Origin: Beaufortia kweichowensis
Lineage: Eukaryota > Chordata > Actinopteri > Cypriniformes > Gastromyzontidae
Length of the DNA: 64,000 nt
Direction of reading: 5' to 3'
Assembly: GCA_019155185.1 (NCBI GenBank)
Contig: CM032795.1
Location: 14,425,795 to 14,489,794, forward strand
Shown here: piece after piece, positions 49,702 through 63,274 of the stretch
How positions within the stretch are numbered: the first letter of the stretch is position 1
How the letters are laid out: the number at the start of each line of letters is the position of its first letter
Made by a program: the position numbers and the translations under genes
The notes under the pieces: model-generated
What the model was told of the DNA's origin: nothing
Seen by the model: only the letters and a program-made list of their open reading frames with translations
Databases searched by the model: none

Positions 49702-52430
49702 ACAGAGTTTTAGATATCTGTTTTCCAAAAAACAGGCTTTCAGACCACATTTTTTTACCATTAGAATGCCAGTAGAATCTCAATCAATCAAAAGTTGTGT
49801 TTTAATGTGGAGTATGCTAAACCATTTGATTTGATGCTTTGCAACAAAATGTTGTACTGTAAGTCATCCTAAACCACAATTACTGTTGATTTGATCCTTA
49901 AATCTTGTGAATTGGCATTAGTGTTTCTGTTCATTAGTTCAATACTGTATTGATCTGGCCTGAAATGACAAGAAAGAAAAGCCATTCAGAGTTTCTTGGA
50001 TTGTGGCCTAGGGGCCACATCAGCAAAATTCTGATTCAACAGTCTCAAAGTCATTTTGCAGCCATATATGCAAGTGCTTATGAAAACTCCATAAATCATT
50101 TGCCCTTGTCTGGTTCTCTGTATTCTCTTTGATAAATGTCTGACCTTTTAAGCAAACCATGAGAGATCTTTTGCTATCCATGTACAATGCACACACATAC
50201 AGTACACAAACACACAAAGAGCATAGAGTTAGGGTAACTAACGAACTAACTAACATCAATTTTACTAGAAAACGACCAGTTTTGTAGTATTTTGAAATGT
50301 TTCTATATATGCAAGGATGTGCATAATTTTATATCTCTGCCATAATTTAATATGTAGTATTTATTATTTATTTTTATCTACAGTATTTCCGTATAGCATA
50401 TTTATGTTTATGTTTGGGTACTATAAGTGTGTGTGTGTGTGTGTGTGTGAAAGGGAGAGGGTGGTGTCGTGGGGTTCAGGGTGTGGATGCAAGGCAGCTT
50501 TAGTTGGGTGCGGCTTTAGCCCCTAAACTTCATTCCCAGTACAGTTGCGCTGACTCCACATTAGACACCCACACACCAAGCCATGACTCATCCTGCTGGA
50601 GCTGAGCCAGTATGTGTGAGTTTGTGCACAGAGGGGGCCTATATGAGCATGCACAGTTGGACCCAACATCCTACCACAAATACAGAATGCATATGCATTC
50701 AGAGCTTGACATCTATTCAGGGTCCAGCTATGAGTCGCCTCCCGTAGTGCTATGATGTGTCTCATGGTACAGATAATTTCTTTGTTAATAGGTCCAGAAA
50801 CCAAAATGCATCAGTGCTTAAAAGCAAATGTCCTTCATTGCAACTGCATATAAATGTGCACAAGCACGTAAACACTTGGGTGACCATCTGCGAAAATGTT
50901 TTTCCTTATCCATTGTTTTATTTGTTTAAAATGGGTCATAACCTTTATGCTTTCAAATGCACTGTAATTCAAAGCCTTTAAATATTACATCACTTTCTCA
51001 CACGGTTTCTTGCCTGGCGTACTTTTATGGAACCTGACATTGTGCACTGGAGCATTTTTACATGTGGAACTAATCTACAGGTCATTAATGACTTTAGCAG
51101 GTGAAAAAAGGCAGTTCATGCTCCAGTACGTTAGAGAAGGAAAGAGATGGAGGGAAAGGATCACTTTAGTAGCGCCATCAAGCCTCCTTTTAGTTGTCTA
51201 GGGCTCTTTAAGTGGATTGATATTCTTCTCTAGAACATATTAAATGTCTCAGATGAAAATGATCTGATCTAGTGTTAAATGCTACAAAATGCGTATTCTC
51301 ATGTTTCTTTAGGAATACTATGGACCTGAATCTGGATGCAGAGGAATCAGGTCATTTATTCTGTGTATAAGTAGGCTTTATTCAATCAACTGGGATTTTC
51401 CCAATGTGGAGTTTAATCATGTTTTGTATCTACAGCACAAGTAGAAACATCTGTGTCAGTAAATGGGTCCTCACTGTCATCCTGAATTATTAGCTGTTAG
51501 AAATAAAGATAGTTGGAATTTAACAGAGCAGAATAGAAAAGAATGGAATTGGAAAGATAAACGGGTCTGCAAAGTCCTTTTCTGATCAAACACACACACA
51601 CACATATGTTGAAAATCCTTTTGGACAATTTTGTATCCATAATCTTACTCAACTTAAAGCACGCACATATATAACCACAATAAACATCTTGGTCCTGTAC
51701 CCAGTCATTGAAAGACACATACTATGAAGGAACATCTTTACTGTGAAGACTATCATTTACTTGCTCTCAAAATGTTTCCAGTTTTATGAAGAAAAATGTC
51801 AACATTAACACACACACAGATGGTCCTGTTCTCACTCTTAGTTCTTAGTCATTGAAAAGACAGATGCTAAGTCCACAAGCAGGAACATTTTTTAGACTTG
51901 TCGAGTCCAGCCATACTGCTACCATCATTTGTTTTTCTCTTTTTGCTCTCAAAACGTTTCAGTTTTATGAATTCACATCCTTTAATAAATTAAAGAAAAT
52001 GGTGTCTAAAAACTAATTGGTAGTCATTAACACACATATTGTTGTAGATTCAGACTCATTTAGTGCTGTATATTCCAAGTGGATGACACAATGCCTGTTG
52101 ATTCGATATACTATCTCTCTCATTTTCCCACCAAAATCACTTTGGGGTGACATAGTGGAGCACTTTTTAGGTTAACCAAGCTGATTGCCTACTTACTGCT
52201 TGCTTTGTAATTTAATTCAGGCGTGACCCAAAGGTTGGGTGAGTAATCTGTAATGGTTACAATAAGTTCTACCAACTTGACCCATACTATACAGACTGAT
52301 TTGCTACCTTGTCAAACATCCCATTTATTTAATGTCTTGAATGTTTCAGACACAGACTCTTATCAAGTTGATTAAGAATATTTGTTCATTTAGTTTAAAT
52401 TAGTGCCTTGAATTAAAAAGTAACTGTAAA
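49702..52430. other. Intergenic DNA, nothing recognised
   Basis: No exon recognised. It holds the GT tract at 50427 and a short CA run at 51590-51605. Confidence 0.4.
50427..50449. repeat. (GT)11 microsatellite
   Basis: Perfect GT dinucleotide tract followed by an AG-rich run. Confidence 0.95.
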
Positions 52431-52685
52431 CTAGTTTTCACCTTACCGTATTATGTTGGATCCTTAAAGGTTGCATTCATGTTGACAATTTTTAAGTTCA
52501 TGTTCTTAGAAATGTGTTTTTTTTTTTGGCAAAAAACATCTTCACCTTACTTAAAACATTATGTTGGATCAACTCAAAATATTGTTTTGAATTCACATTC
52601 TCAATTGGCTTAAGTTAAAAATTTAATGGAAAATTAACAATTTTTTTTTTGTTGAACCAATGTTTTATTTTTTAGAGTGTGTGTA
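52430..52685. repeat. Internally duplicated dispersed element
   Basis: Two similar units about 100 bases apart carry TTCACCTTAC and TTATGTTGGATC, then a T-rich run. The segment ends GTTGAACCAATGTTTTATTT then TTTAGAGTGT, which resembles the ACACTCTAAAAAATAAAACA end of repeats common in cyprinid DNA. It is non-coding. The family is not firmly assigned. Confidence 0.4.
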
Positions 52686-53974
52686 GATCCAAGTCGATTT
52701 GCCAAAAAACCCAAAGGGATTTTTTTACTCTGAATAACAGTGTACTAGAACATCAAAATTTATTGCTGGAATGAAACTATTTTTTCCTCCTATTATTTTA
52801 CAAGCTTGCGTAATTGTGTAGCACCCTGAACCTGTTCTTTGTCTGTATATAGGACATTTTGGGCCTTATCAATACTGGCAACAATTGCCTCAGACTCTGA
52901 ATACCAGAACTGGCTGTGCTTTGCTGCTGTCATGTTTTTAGAATTCCTGTTAGAACTCAGATTACTTTGCTTCATATGCTAATTATTATGCACAGTCTGT
53001 TCAAGCAACATTTATCCAGTTGGAAAAATAAGTTTGCTAGCTTAGAGCGTATAGCTCTTCTGGGTTTAATTCACTTTAGTTTAGTTAGTCATTTGTAAGC
53101 TATTACTTTACTTCATCTTTACCAACAGCTTCACAGCTGTTCTGGCTGCACTGTTTCTGGGATGTGTGGATGCTGAAAGAACCTGTGCGGCTACAATGTC
53201 TTGATTAAAAACACATCTACAAACATCTTAGTCAAAACTGCTGAAATTGAGATTGCTGGGTCTTCTGATATAGAAGTCAGGATACCAGAGAGATGTATAG
53301 ATACAGTATATATTCTGTGTGTAGAATAGATTGAGCTTGGTCATGAAGAAAATGTGAATGATAGCCCTGATATGTTTCATTATATTTGACACACTAAATG
53401 CCCGTATTATGTAGAATGTACAGACCTTTGGTGTTTTTATAATTTTACATGCACATTAAAGTAATTCTTTATAAAAGGTTTTATTAGGTTGACAGTTGCA
53501 TCACCCATATAACTTGTAACCCTTTATACTAATTTTTTTTTTTTTTTTTAAATACTTTAATACTTTTTTAAATACTTTTTGGTAAGGTACAAATACAATA
53601 TGAAAGTGTTTGGGGGTTACCTCAAAACAAATCTCTCTCCTCAGATGGCTAATGGAAATAGGATTGCTGGGATTGTACAAACCAAGATGGCAGTTAATGT
53701 GGGATATTTTACCAACGCACTGTGTTATGTGGGCTGGAGCTTCTGAGGAGCTGTAAAACTCAAAGCAAGGAAAATTCCCTAAATCAGAAAACAGGTTTCA
53801 GAGTCATAACCACTAAATTACACAGCGAGAACCTTGTCAACAGCCACTTATTTTAATTAGTCACAAACCTTTGAGTTGACAATTTGTCTAGGCTGAGCTA
53901 GTTTTGTTTAAATCATTTATATTCTTAATTTCATGCCTACAATTGTAGAGGCTAAGAAGTCTTAAAGCAATAGG

Positions 53975-54070
53975 TCTTCCTCAAAACAAAAAATAATTTA
54001 CTCGCTTACCTTCATGTCATTTCAAACCAGCATTATTTTATATTTTCCATAGACAATGAGGATTAACAGA
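53975..54070 (+). mobile_element. Partial, diverged copy of the 25.2-kb MITE family
   Basis: TTTACTCGCTTACCTTCATG followed by TCATTTCAAACC matches the internal part of the element at 25195-25455. The ends are not recognisable. The copy may continue to about 54370, but the resemblance fades. Confidence 0.4.
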
Positions 54071-54399
54071 ATGTCCCGAGTGCACGTTTCCATACTATCA
54101 AAGTAATACTATAGAATCAAGCTTTATGTCTGGAACAGAAAATGTTATTCTTACCTTGAAATAGCTCTTAAATCTCATTCACATATCCGCATTGTCAGAC
54201 TAAAGCTTTGTGATTGGCATAACCGAACGGTGCCTGGTTTCACTGACGTCAAACTTCACATGCAGTATTTCAATAAGTGAGACTTCAAATAATATTTGAG
54301 AGCTGCATGCATGTTTATGGTACAAAAATGTTTATACGGAGACCTCAAGATTAAAATAAATGTTTAAAAATTATATGACCCTTTTAAAGCTGTGTTATT

Positions 54400-57300
54400 T
54401 CTGCTACTCCAACAGTAACAACTGGAACTTACTACTGCCTTCTTACGCCCCTCCAAGATAAATGGGGATGTCTACTTCTGCTGAAATGTTATGGTATTGG
54501 CATACAGGTCATTGCACCATTGCGGATAATTTTAGTCACAGTGGTTGGCACTTTTATGTTTGATTTAAAAAAAATTGGAATTCCAGTGATCTTTTATACT
54601 TTATTGAGGGGTTATGATGTTGACCCTAAAGAACTATACCTGGTCATGGCCTAATTAGAACATGGTGATCAGTCATAAATTTGGTCTTCAGACATGCAGG
54701 TCTAGAGGAAAGCAGTTTAACAGAGGGATTTTTCTACACTAAGGTCCAGATAAGCTTCTTGATACTTCTTCAATATCCAAAAACATTTGAGGTCAATCTT
54801 TCACATGCATGTACATGTATGTCGGCAGAAGGGTCTGGCCTGGGTTTCTTAGAACCTCAAGCAGCTTGGAATCATGCAGGATGGAAAAAAACTTGCAAAA
54901 AAGGAAGAAAGGGTTCATCAGAACAAATACCTCACTTAACATCCCATTCTTTTTATTTTACCTGAAGTGCACTTTAAATGTTAGCCAAAGTTTTTAAAGT
55001 GTCCTTGGTTACAAGAGTTTTTCAACATAAGGATTAAAAACAGACTTTTTAAGCTAGGTGATGCATTTTTAAGAACGTGACACTGATCAGTTAATCTCCT
55101 TGTCCATCAAGCCATAATTCTCCTTAAGTCTTCCATAAAACCGCCTGTAGCTTTGTTAGTATTGCAGTATTTGTTAGTATGCAACTTTTGCAAGTCCACA
55201 ATGTTTTATAGTTATTAGACACTGCTGATGTGTCTGACTAGAAACACTTACTGTATCTACTGTAGCTCACATCCAGCTGCATTAATAATCATTGTTATAA
55301 ATTCCAGAAACCAATTGTCCACAAATTAAAACATTTTACTATTGTCTTTTATCATAACCAATGCATGCAAATCTATAAACACCTCAGGACACATGTTTTA
55401 GTATTCTAGAACATGGGGGAAAACATGGATATGACCTCATGATTCTCATTACACAACTAGCAGTATATTTCTTATTTGTGTTTAAGCCCTGCAACCTATA
55501 TGCTGTACTAGAAATTTCTCTAGCATAAATAAATAAATGTGTGTTATAAATTCTCAAATCTTAGTTATTCTTATGTTCATGTCATGCCCTCCCTAACATT
55601 TTCCAAGTTTGAGAGACCACTGAACTCGCAATGCTTAATAATTTGTTTATCACACAGGATGCTGCTGTCAGAAACATTAGCTATTAAATCTTAAAAGATT
55701 CTGTCATTATAAATACAAAGTGTGGAACTTGTAAGACACAATTAATCAAATTGCTAGTACATACATGAGCCTTTAATGTAGCAAACAGGGCACGCTGCTT
55801 CACAAGGGTAATAATTTACTAATGGCAGACAGTAATCAGAGGTTACAGTCAGAGAGATGAGGTTTTTATAAGCACAGTGATCGGGGCTCAGATGTTTCTA
55901 ATAAAACTGTTTCTCCAATATTTTTCCAAAACCCTAAATCCTCAAAAGACCTCTCAGCTGTTCCACATTGTAAGATTTTAAGCTAATGTTGAAATATTGT
56001 TATTAATATTTTGAGAGTTTATTTGTCAAGAATTTATTTGACTGTACATTTGATAACATTAACGCTGTATTACACTTAAAAACATGGAATATATAATACA
56101 CATATACACATATTCTGCACAAGCTATAGTAAAATACAACAGTATCTTACTATAAAATACAACAGATCCACTACATTTTGTGAATGCTGAATCTTGTCAT
56201 GAAGTTATCAGGACTTATAATAACTGACTCATTTGTAGTGGTTAATGTAGTGGAGAATAAGCAGGTTTTGCTCTCTTTTGTGGCCATGCATGCACACACA
56301 ACTACAGGAGTACCGTACCAGTCTCTTCTTTTGGCTGCATTTCAGGAAAGGTCTTGGATGAATCATTAAAACTCATTAGCTGTGTAAATACTCTTCCCAT
56401 GTTGGCTTCCCAGTAATATTAAATGATACAAAATGGTTCTCTGTGATTGGGTGGGCTGCTTCATTTCTGTCTGCTAGCATTTTGGGGTAAGCTTTGCTTG
56501 GGGGTAAAGCTGTAAAATGAAAGGCTTTTAATGATTACAGTGAAGGGTGGGACGGCTTAAAAAAGAGGTCACTCGGGTTTATATCTGGTTTGCTGTAGAT
56601 GGTGGGAGAAGAAGGTTCTTTAAAGTTAAACACAGCGGGGTGGGGTCTTAATTTGATTTATTCTCTCTCAGCTTTTGCAGGGTAATCTTTTTGTGAAGCT
56701 GATTTATAGCCTTTAGTTGTTATTGTCAACGATTAAATTTGTCAGAATAACATGTAAAAACAATTTTCCATTTAAAAATCATTTTGTCTTATGAAGTGAG
56801 TTTCATGTCTCAGTTTATACAACACAGATATAATTGAACCTCAAACCTTAAACCTCAAACCCAGGTAAAAAATAATGTTGTGTGAGCTATATGCACATAA
56901 CTGCATTTTGTGAAAAACAAAATTTCAGGAAATTCCTTACTTTATTCACCTCCAGACCACATCGAGACTGCCAAGGTCTTGTCAAGTCAATTAAAGCGTG
57001 GTGAGATCATCTAAAATGGGCTTAGGCAGGACAACAGGTGCAGTGGTTATGCAGGGGTGATGTCCAATTTTTTATATAAAAGAAAACAAAAATGGAAGCC
57101 TAATTTAAATTTGAAACAAACCTTTGTTTGATGTTTTTATTTCAAGTGCTCATGTGTCACCTATAATTTGAAACTGTGATTACAGGCAAATGACAGTTGT
57201 GAACATTATATGCATGTGTAAGTAAAATGTGTCACAATTGATTTGAATTTCGTCTGCTGTTGTAGACAGTTTCTATCAAATTTAGAGACTGTAAACCCTT

Positions 57301-59900
57301 CAGTATTCCACATGAGTGTAAAAACACAGATTTCAGCCGGCATCTAAAAGAATAAAAATGATAGAGATACATATTTCTGACCAAGTTGTCAGTCAAAGAG
57401 ATGCTACTAGAGATTGTGGCCACAACAGTGAGCAAACATCACATTTTTGACTGAAGTTGAGTTCTCTGTAGAAGAAAGATAATTTCATTAAGTTCCTCAA
57501 TGTTTGGAGTAAATTTTCGGTCTTGTCCAGCCTGTTGAGTAATGAGTCAGTGTAAATGTTCAATAAGAAAAAGTCATTTATGATTTCATTGGCCAGTGAG
57601 AGAGACAAAGTCACATGGATTTGATTACCGGGTTTATTTCTTGTTTATTTGAATCAGTTCGGAGTTTACCTCACCATAAGATCTGATGTGAGAATGTTTT
57701 TCAACCTGAAAGAACTTATTGAGATTTTCTCACTGCACAGCTCCAGCCTCTCATGTGATGAAAGATGAGCTAACAACTGATGCTTTTGGCATTTGCTCTT
57801 TGGTTGATCTTGCAAAAGCCACACCACTCCTTAAAGAACTCTCACATAGAAGTAAACTGGCTTGTTTCATGCAAAATGTCTGGAACAAATAAATTCTTGA
57901 GCCAATAAACTCTGTAAATACTGAAGAGCCCCAGTGAATTCATTGACTGAGACCTCCATGATCGCCTGTGTCAGCATCCCTGTACTTAATTAATGGTTGT
58001 GCATATCCTAAGGGGTGAGGGGTGAATGTTTCATCATAGTTAATGATTTTAAATTCTCCCACAAAAAACTAAAATATGAAATGTATTCTTTCCTTTTCCA
58101 GCAAGACATCAGTTTCCACATCTCGTCTTATGCTGTCATTTTCTCAGTTTTTCTGCCATCCTACCATTCATTATTTTTTCTCCATTTTTATAGAATCTGA
58201 AATCTCACTCTTCCATTGTCCCTATGTTATCGTCTAATTATGTTGCAGTTCTTGAGCATTTGGACCTTTATCAGTCAACATCTAATCTTTGTAAAAAAAT
58301 TATTGCATTTGTTAGTGCAGCCCCTACGTCCAGGTTTATTAACTCTAGCCGTTTGTTGCTCATCATAAAACTGCTTAACTCAGAGACTCGAAATGAAAAT
58401 TGCATGTTTGTGTGTAGAATCCAGTTTTCCATCCGAGAGAGATCGAGAAAGCAGGAATCCCCCAACTGTGTCAGGTTGTAATAAAGCTCACTCCTGCAGA
58501 GAGCTCTAGTTGTGGGGATTTATAGCACAGAGGTATGACTTCATCATCTCTCTCTTCTCAACCCTTTCCTTCAGATGTCCTGCATGGTGAGCACTGAAGC
58601 CAGAATCTGAGGTCTGGCAGGCAGATTGACATGGCCAGAACCCAATTGCTCTCAAACCACAAGCTAAAGAAAGCCAAGGAATGAGGCGCAACCCAGAGCT
58701 CAAATGAACATATAGAGGACAGCCGGTATTAGCTCACATTTCTTTCAGCGAGTCTGTAAACAAATGCAAGTATTTTAACCACAGAAACACTGGGCATACG
58801 GACATAGATGTTATGGATACGTTTGAATGACTTAAGCATATTTCTCTTCTGATCTAAAGTCAGCTCTCTGGTGAGATGGTTTAATTTAAATGTTTTGGTC
58901 TCTCTTCTAGAGTTCTGTGTAATGTCGTCATTGCTGGCTCTTCATTCTAAAGGAGCAGGTGAAAGCCAACTGGAGTCATACCTCATTCACACTGACTCTT
59001 TTTTACACTTTTTGTTTTTCACCAGTTCCCTGATCCTTATTAACCTTTCTAATACTTCACATTCTTTTTTCTTCTCTTTTCTTCTCTTAATTATTATTGT
59101 TTTCATCTAATCAGAGATGGAGCAGCAGTGCATAACCTCAACGTGTCACTCGTGAGTAAAATCAACTAGAGCCAAATCTTTTACACTGACCAGTATTATG
59201 GCATTAATTGTCAAAAGCAATTGTGGTAAAAAAAAAAGCAGCCTTTCACCAGAAACTGCCTATTCCTTGGTCAAAATGGTTGATAGACAGTAAAAAACAA
59301 CAACTTCTGAATGGCTAATTCAGCCCAAGACTATTTCTCTCTTTTCCATCTCTTCCCCAACACACTATTTCTCTTTATTTGTTTTTTAAAGTAAACTAAT
59401 AAACTTTACTGAGATCTGCTTGAATTTTCTGCATTTTCTGCTGTACTGTAAAGACAAATATTGTAATATTGACAGTATTTTAAGTCAATTTCTAAAGTTT
59501 TTACAATCATTTGACAATACTGGTCATTTATTTTATTATTAATTAATTGTTTTTAAAAATTTCTATTTTTGTTGTTATTCGTTACTGTATAAAAAATTCA
59601 GTAAATAATTACATAAAACATTTTAATAAAACATATTATAATTAAGTAGTCATGGAATAAATTTGCCATCAAAACATTTAGAAATTGTTCAACAGCATAG
59701 TCCATGAACATTGCTGTTATATCGAGGTTTTAAAATGTGTAGTAGGTACTGGGAAATGTAACTGTGACATTTTTACAGTTTATTTTTACAGTTTATTTAC
59801 AATACAGATTATTTCCAGGCACCTTCACAGAAAATAGTGTTTTTACAAATCTCCCCAGTGAGCAAGCCAACAAAAGCTGTGATATGCTTTTTAGGTAAAA
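54400..59900. other. Intergenic DNA, nothing recognised
   Basis: No exon or known repeat recognised. A G-rich patch with TGGGTGGGCTGC and GGGTGGGACGG lies at 56440-56650. Confidence 0.4.
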
Positions 59901-59919
59901 GAGGGACAAAACTTTGGCA

Positions 59920-60260
59920 GAGCGGGCATCTGACCCAGTCATGGTGGTCCCAGAATTCTGTTACAGAATTTAGATCCATGTCTGACCCAAGCCAGCGAAC
60001 AGATCTGCCAATGACCTCGAGTCGGCGCCAAAGGCTACAGCTGCTGTCAGCCCCCTGAGTCTTCCTGCTCCCCGCCCTCAAGCCTGAACTGTCGTATGCC
60101 ACCCCTGAAACTGAACTCTTGTTCTCCAGTTCTGAATGTAAAGACTTGCTTCAGACCAGATTCTGTGCCAGCACCAGGTTCCTGCCACCCTTCTTTATTT
60201 CAGTCTCCACTGTTTTTTCTGGTTCCAGTCCCATTGGACTTCTGCCACTTTTTATCTCGC
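59920..60260 (+). mobile_element. Probable LTR-retroelement internal remnant
   Basis: A GC-richer stretch in which one frame from about 60019 reads ESAPKATAAVSPLSLPAPRP before a stop. The neighbouring frames read Pro/Ser/Glu-rich segments such as PETELLFSSSE and PVPAPG-like words. Proline-alanine-rich stretches of this kind are typical of the spacer region of fish Ty3/gypsy-type elements. Several stops and frame changes show it is decayed. The assignment is from resemblance only. Confidence 0.35.
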
Positions 60261-60589
60261 GCTTACATGTTACATGTTAAGTTTCACCCTGATCTGCCAT
60301 ATCTCTGTAAAGAATGTGTTGTAAAGTATCTGCTGTGGGTGGTGAGGTTACCAACCGTTTGTAAAGAGATGTTCTTGTTTTCTTCTAGGAAAAATCTACT
60401 TTTTATTCCACATATGCCATTTGAGTAAACTGTTGGTGGTTGACAACATTGTAAAAAAAAAAGGCGGAACTTCCATCATTAGAGCGATCATATTGAGTGT
60501 TGCATTCCCTCCTTTCATAATAATAGCACTACGCATATTGTTACTATATATTATCTTTGGTGTCATTTTTGGTGCAAAACTTTTCCATA

Positions 60590-60905
60590 GCTTTGCTAGG
60601 GGTCACTTCGGTCAGGGGTCTTTTTTGACTTTTATTTTGAAATGTGGTCGTGTCTCTTGTGCTGGTTTTCCTGTTTCATGTTGTAATTGTTAGCACCTGT
60701 GTTTTGCTTAGCCTGATTAGCATGTGTATATATAGACCTGTGTTTGTTCCAGTCCTTTGTCTAGTGTTGAGCTTGTTAGATGGTTTTCATGGTGATTTCT
60801 GTTTTTCCTCCATCTTTTTTCTTTTATCTCATCATTGTGTACCCCCTTGTGTTTTTAACTTGAGTTTATTGTTGCATTGCAATACTACACTACCTGTCAC
60901 TCAGT
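60590..60905 (+). mobile_element. LTR-like sequence
   Basis: TTTTGACTTTTATTTTGAAA, CGTGTCTCTTGTGCTGGTTT, then CCTGTTTC, TAGCACCTGTGTTTTGCTTA and GCCTGATTAGCATGTGTATA, run in the order of long terminal repeats of fish gypsy-type elements as I remember them. A TATATATAG box (60727-60735) precedes CCTGTGTTTGTTCCAGTCC, as at a U3-R boundary. I see no second LTR copy and no target duplication, so this is a fragment. Confidence 0.4.
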
Positions 60906-60909
60906 GCTT

Positions 60910-62070
60910 TGGTTAAAAATGAAACAAACTAAAAATACTTCTGTCTTTGTGATGCCTGTGAGAATCTCTTTTTTATATAGGTTGTAAGTACAATTTCAGT
61001 TTCAATATATAGCGAAAGAGATAAACAAAACTCTAATCAACTTTTTTGTGAAAATTACAATTCAATAACACATTTGACATCACCAAACATAGACAAATCA
61101 GACTGGCAGCAAGGCCAGAAGTATAATTTTCTGCATGAGCAAATTGGTCATGAGATTATCAGCAGTTTTGCAACAAAGAGTTCTAAAGAGTTGCAGTCAT
61201 CTGAGAATATGATGACATACTACAGTATTGTACCATTTGAAAGCCCTGCTTATCTTTGATCTAGAGCAAAGACCCAATGTGTCAGTAGCATCAGATGGAG
61301 AGAAGATTATTAAAAGGAATTTTGTCATGAAATTGTCTGTGACATTTGGACACCCATGGGTTGACGTTATAAACCTCTAGATAATAGAGAGTTATGCAGA
61401 AAAAGTTGACATGATGTTTAACACGGACTGGTAATTTTTATGGAAAAAACAATGATAATGTTGCAAGCTTAAGCAATCTCTGAATTCTAATGGGCTGATA
61501 ATAAACATATTTTATTGTTGTTCCCGTCTACAAAGTTGAATTAAATATAGGTTATCTAGAAACCTTTGTGCAAACATTTAAGCAAGCACTTTTGTGCCTC
61601 TGCATTTTAGTAAAATAGGCCCCTATAATTCAGTACTCTCATTACTTGGCCATATAAGCAGAATGACTCACCATATGGCACCTGATTGAGAAAATATTGT
61701 TGTAACTGCACAAAGTTTGATCAGAGCTTTACAAGCAAAATGTATTTAGACAAACTAACAGCTTATTTGTTATGGTGAAATAACCATTTTGCCCTACAAG
61801 ACCATGTAATGATTTCACAGTTTCTTAACAAGCTTGTAACCATTGTTAACCATGTTGTTGAACCACCGTTCAGAACATCACAACCTTCAGGCAATGACTA
61901 CAGACCTCTTTTTGTTTTGTTTTTCTATTCTCTTTACTTTTTATACAATAGCATTTCTGCTCTGTTTTAATACTAAAAAGTTTTGCTCTTCATTAATACT
62001 GCTGTGTTATTGTGGCACTGCTAATATGTTTAGCTCCTGTAAGATAAATTAAAATGTCTTTACCCATTTT
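60910..62070. other. Intergenic DNA, possibly partly LINE-derived at its end
   Basis: No exon recognised. The last 200 bases may belong to the LINE whose tail is at 62071, but no reverse-transcriptase frame is readable. Confidence 0.35.
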
Positions 62071-62118
62071 TGAGTCACGTTGGATAAAAGTATCTGCTAA
62101 ATGATTACATGTCAGTGT
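62071..62118 (+). mobile_element. LINE2/SINE 3' tail remnant
   Basis: GAGTCACGTTGGATAAAAGT followed by ATCTGCTAAATGATTACATG is a near-perfect match to the tail shared by fish L2-type LINEs and their SINEs (intact form GTCACTTTGGATAAAAGC then GTCTGCTAAATGA). Such copies are typically 5'-truncated. Confidence 0.7.
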
Positions 62119-63274
62119 AAAAATGACTAGGCAATGCTGTTGGGCAGCCTTGTGGTTTGAGGAAAAAGTTGTTGTATCTGGTGGTTCTCGTGCAGAAATT
62201 CCTGAGTTTCTGCCAAATAATTCGGGTTGTGGTTTTTGTCATGGCCATTAATAGGAAAAACTTATCAGTTATTCCAAAAAAATGAATTATCTCCCATTGG
62301 TTTTACAGAAAATTTCCCCAACTGTTTCTCATTCTCTTCTCTCTCCAGTATCACACTGAGAATAAGATCCCAAAAGAATGAGACCAAAGGTTTATGGGTC
62401 AGTGGTTTCAGACAGGATATGAGGATAGTGTTGTGTTGGCAGGCCCATACCAGTATTTCCTTTTCTTGTCAGTTCATATACTGTACAGCATCAGTAAGTA
62501 GTACATTGGTGGTTATGGGAATGGTTTGACAAATAATAACATATAGAGATAAAGGTTAAACCATGGTGTCGTTCAGCCTTCCCATCGCTTTATAAGTTTC
62601 TTAGGAACTGAAACTGGTAACATCCTTCCGAGGAGCAGAGCATTAAAAAATATCTGTAAAAAAAAATCTGAATATGATTTGCCTTGCTAAATTTATAAAA
62701 GAAATGATGTTAGGACTGTCAATTGGTTAAATGCATAATTTGTATAATCTTGTATAATCTCTTGCACTTTATTCTTCTTCAAGATATCACAAAGCTAGAA
62801 CAAGCTGGGAAACAGCCCAGAGCAAACGCTGCACTGCAGGTATAAAAAAGTTTTCATTGTTATTCAGTCATGTTTTACAGTCCATGCTGGTCTTATTTAG
62901 GTCATTTAAAATCAGACTGTTTTGGCCAACAACATAACAATGTTTTTTGCTTGATGTAATAAATGTAGTCTGTCTGACAACCCACAATGCACAGCCTTGA
63001 CACTGTTTTCCAAGTTATATACTCTTCACTGATTGAGGTCAAATTTCCTTAAAAGGTCTGAGACGGCGAGCATGCAGCTGTTACTTGAAATATTACCTCT
63101 TTTTTCCATTTTTCTCTCCTTTCTCTGTCTCAGGAGCTTAAAAATATTTAAGTGTTGTAATTCCTGTGTGTAGACTTTTATGTTCTCAGACTGAGTTAGC
63201 GCTGAAGCCATGGAACCAATTGGCCAGTTGAGAAAATTATCACTTAAAAAACTAGAAAAATGACACAAATTGCA
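62119..63274. other. Intergenic DNA, nothing recognised
   Basis: No exon or known repeat recognised. A tandem TTGTATAATC pair occurs near 62740. Confidence 0.4.

Noticed and set aside
60096..60428. 110-codon frame on the plus strand
   Set aside because: It overlaps the LTR-retroelement remnant and shifts between frames of it, so it is better explained as transposon debris than a gene.
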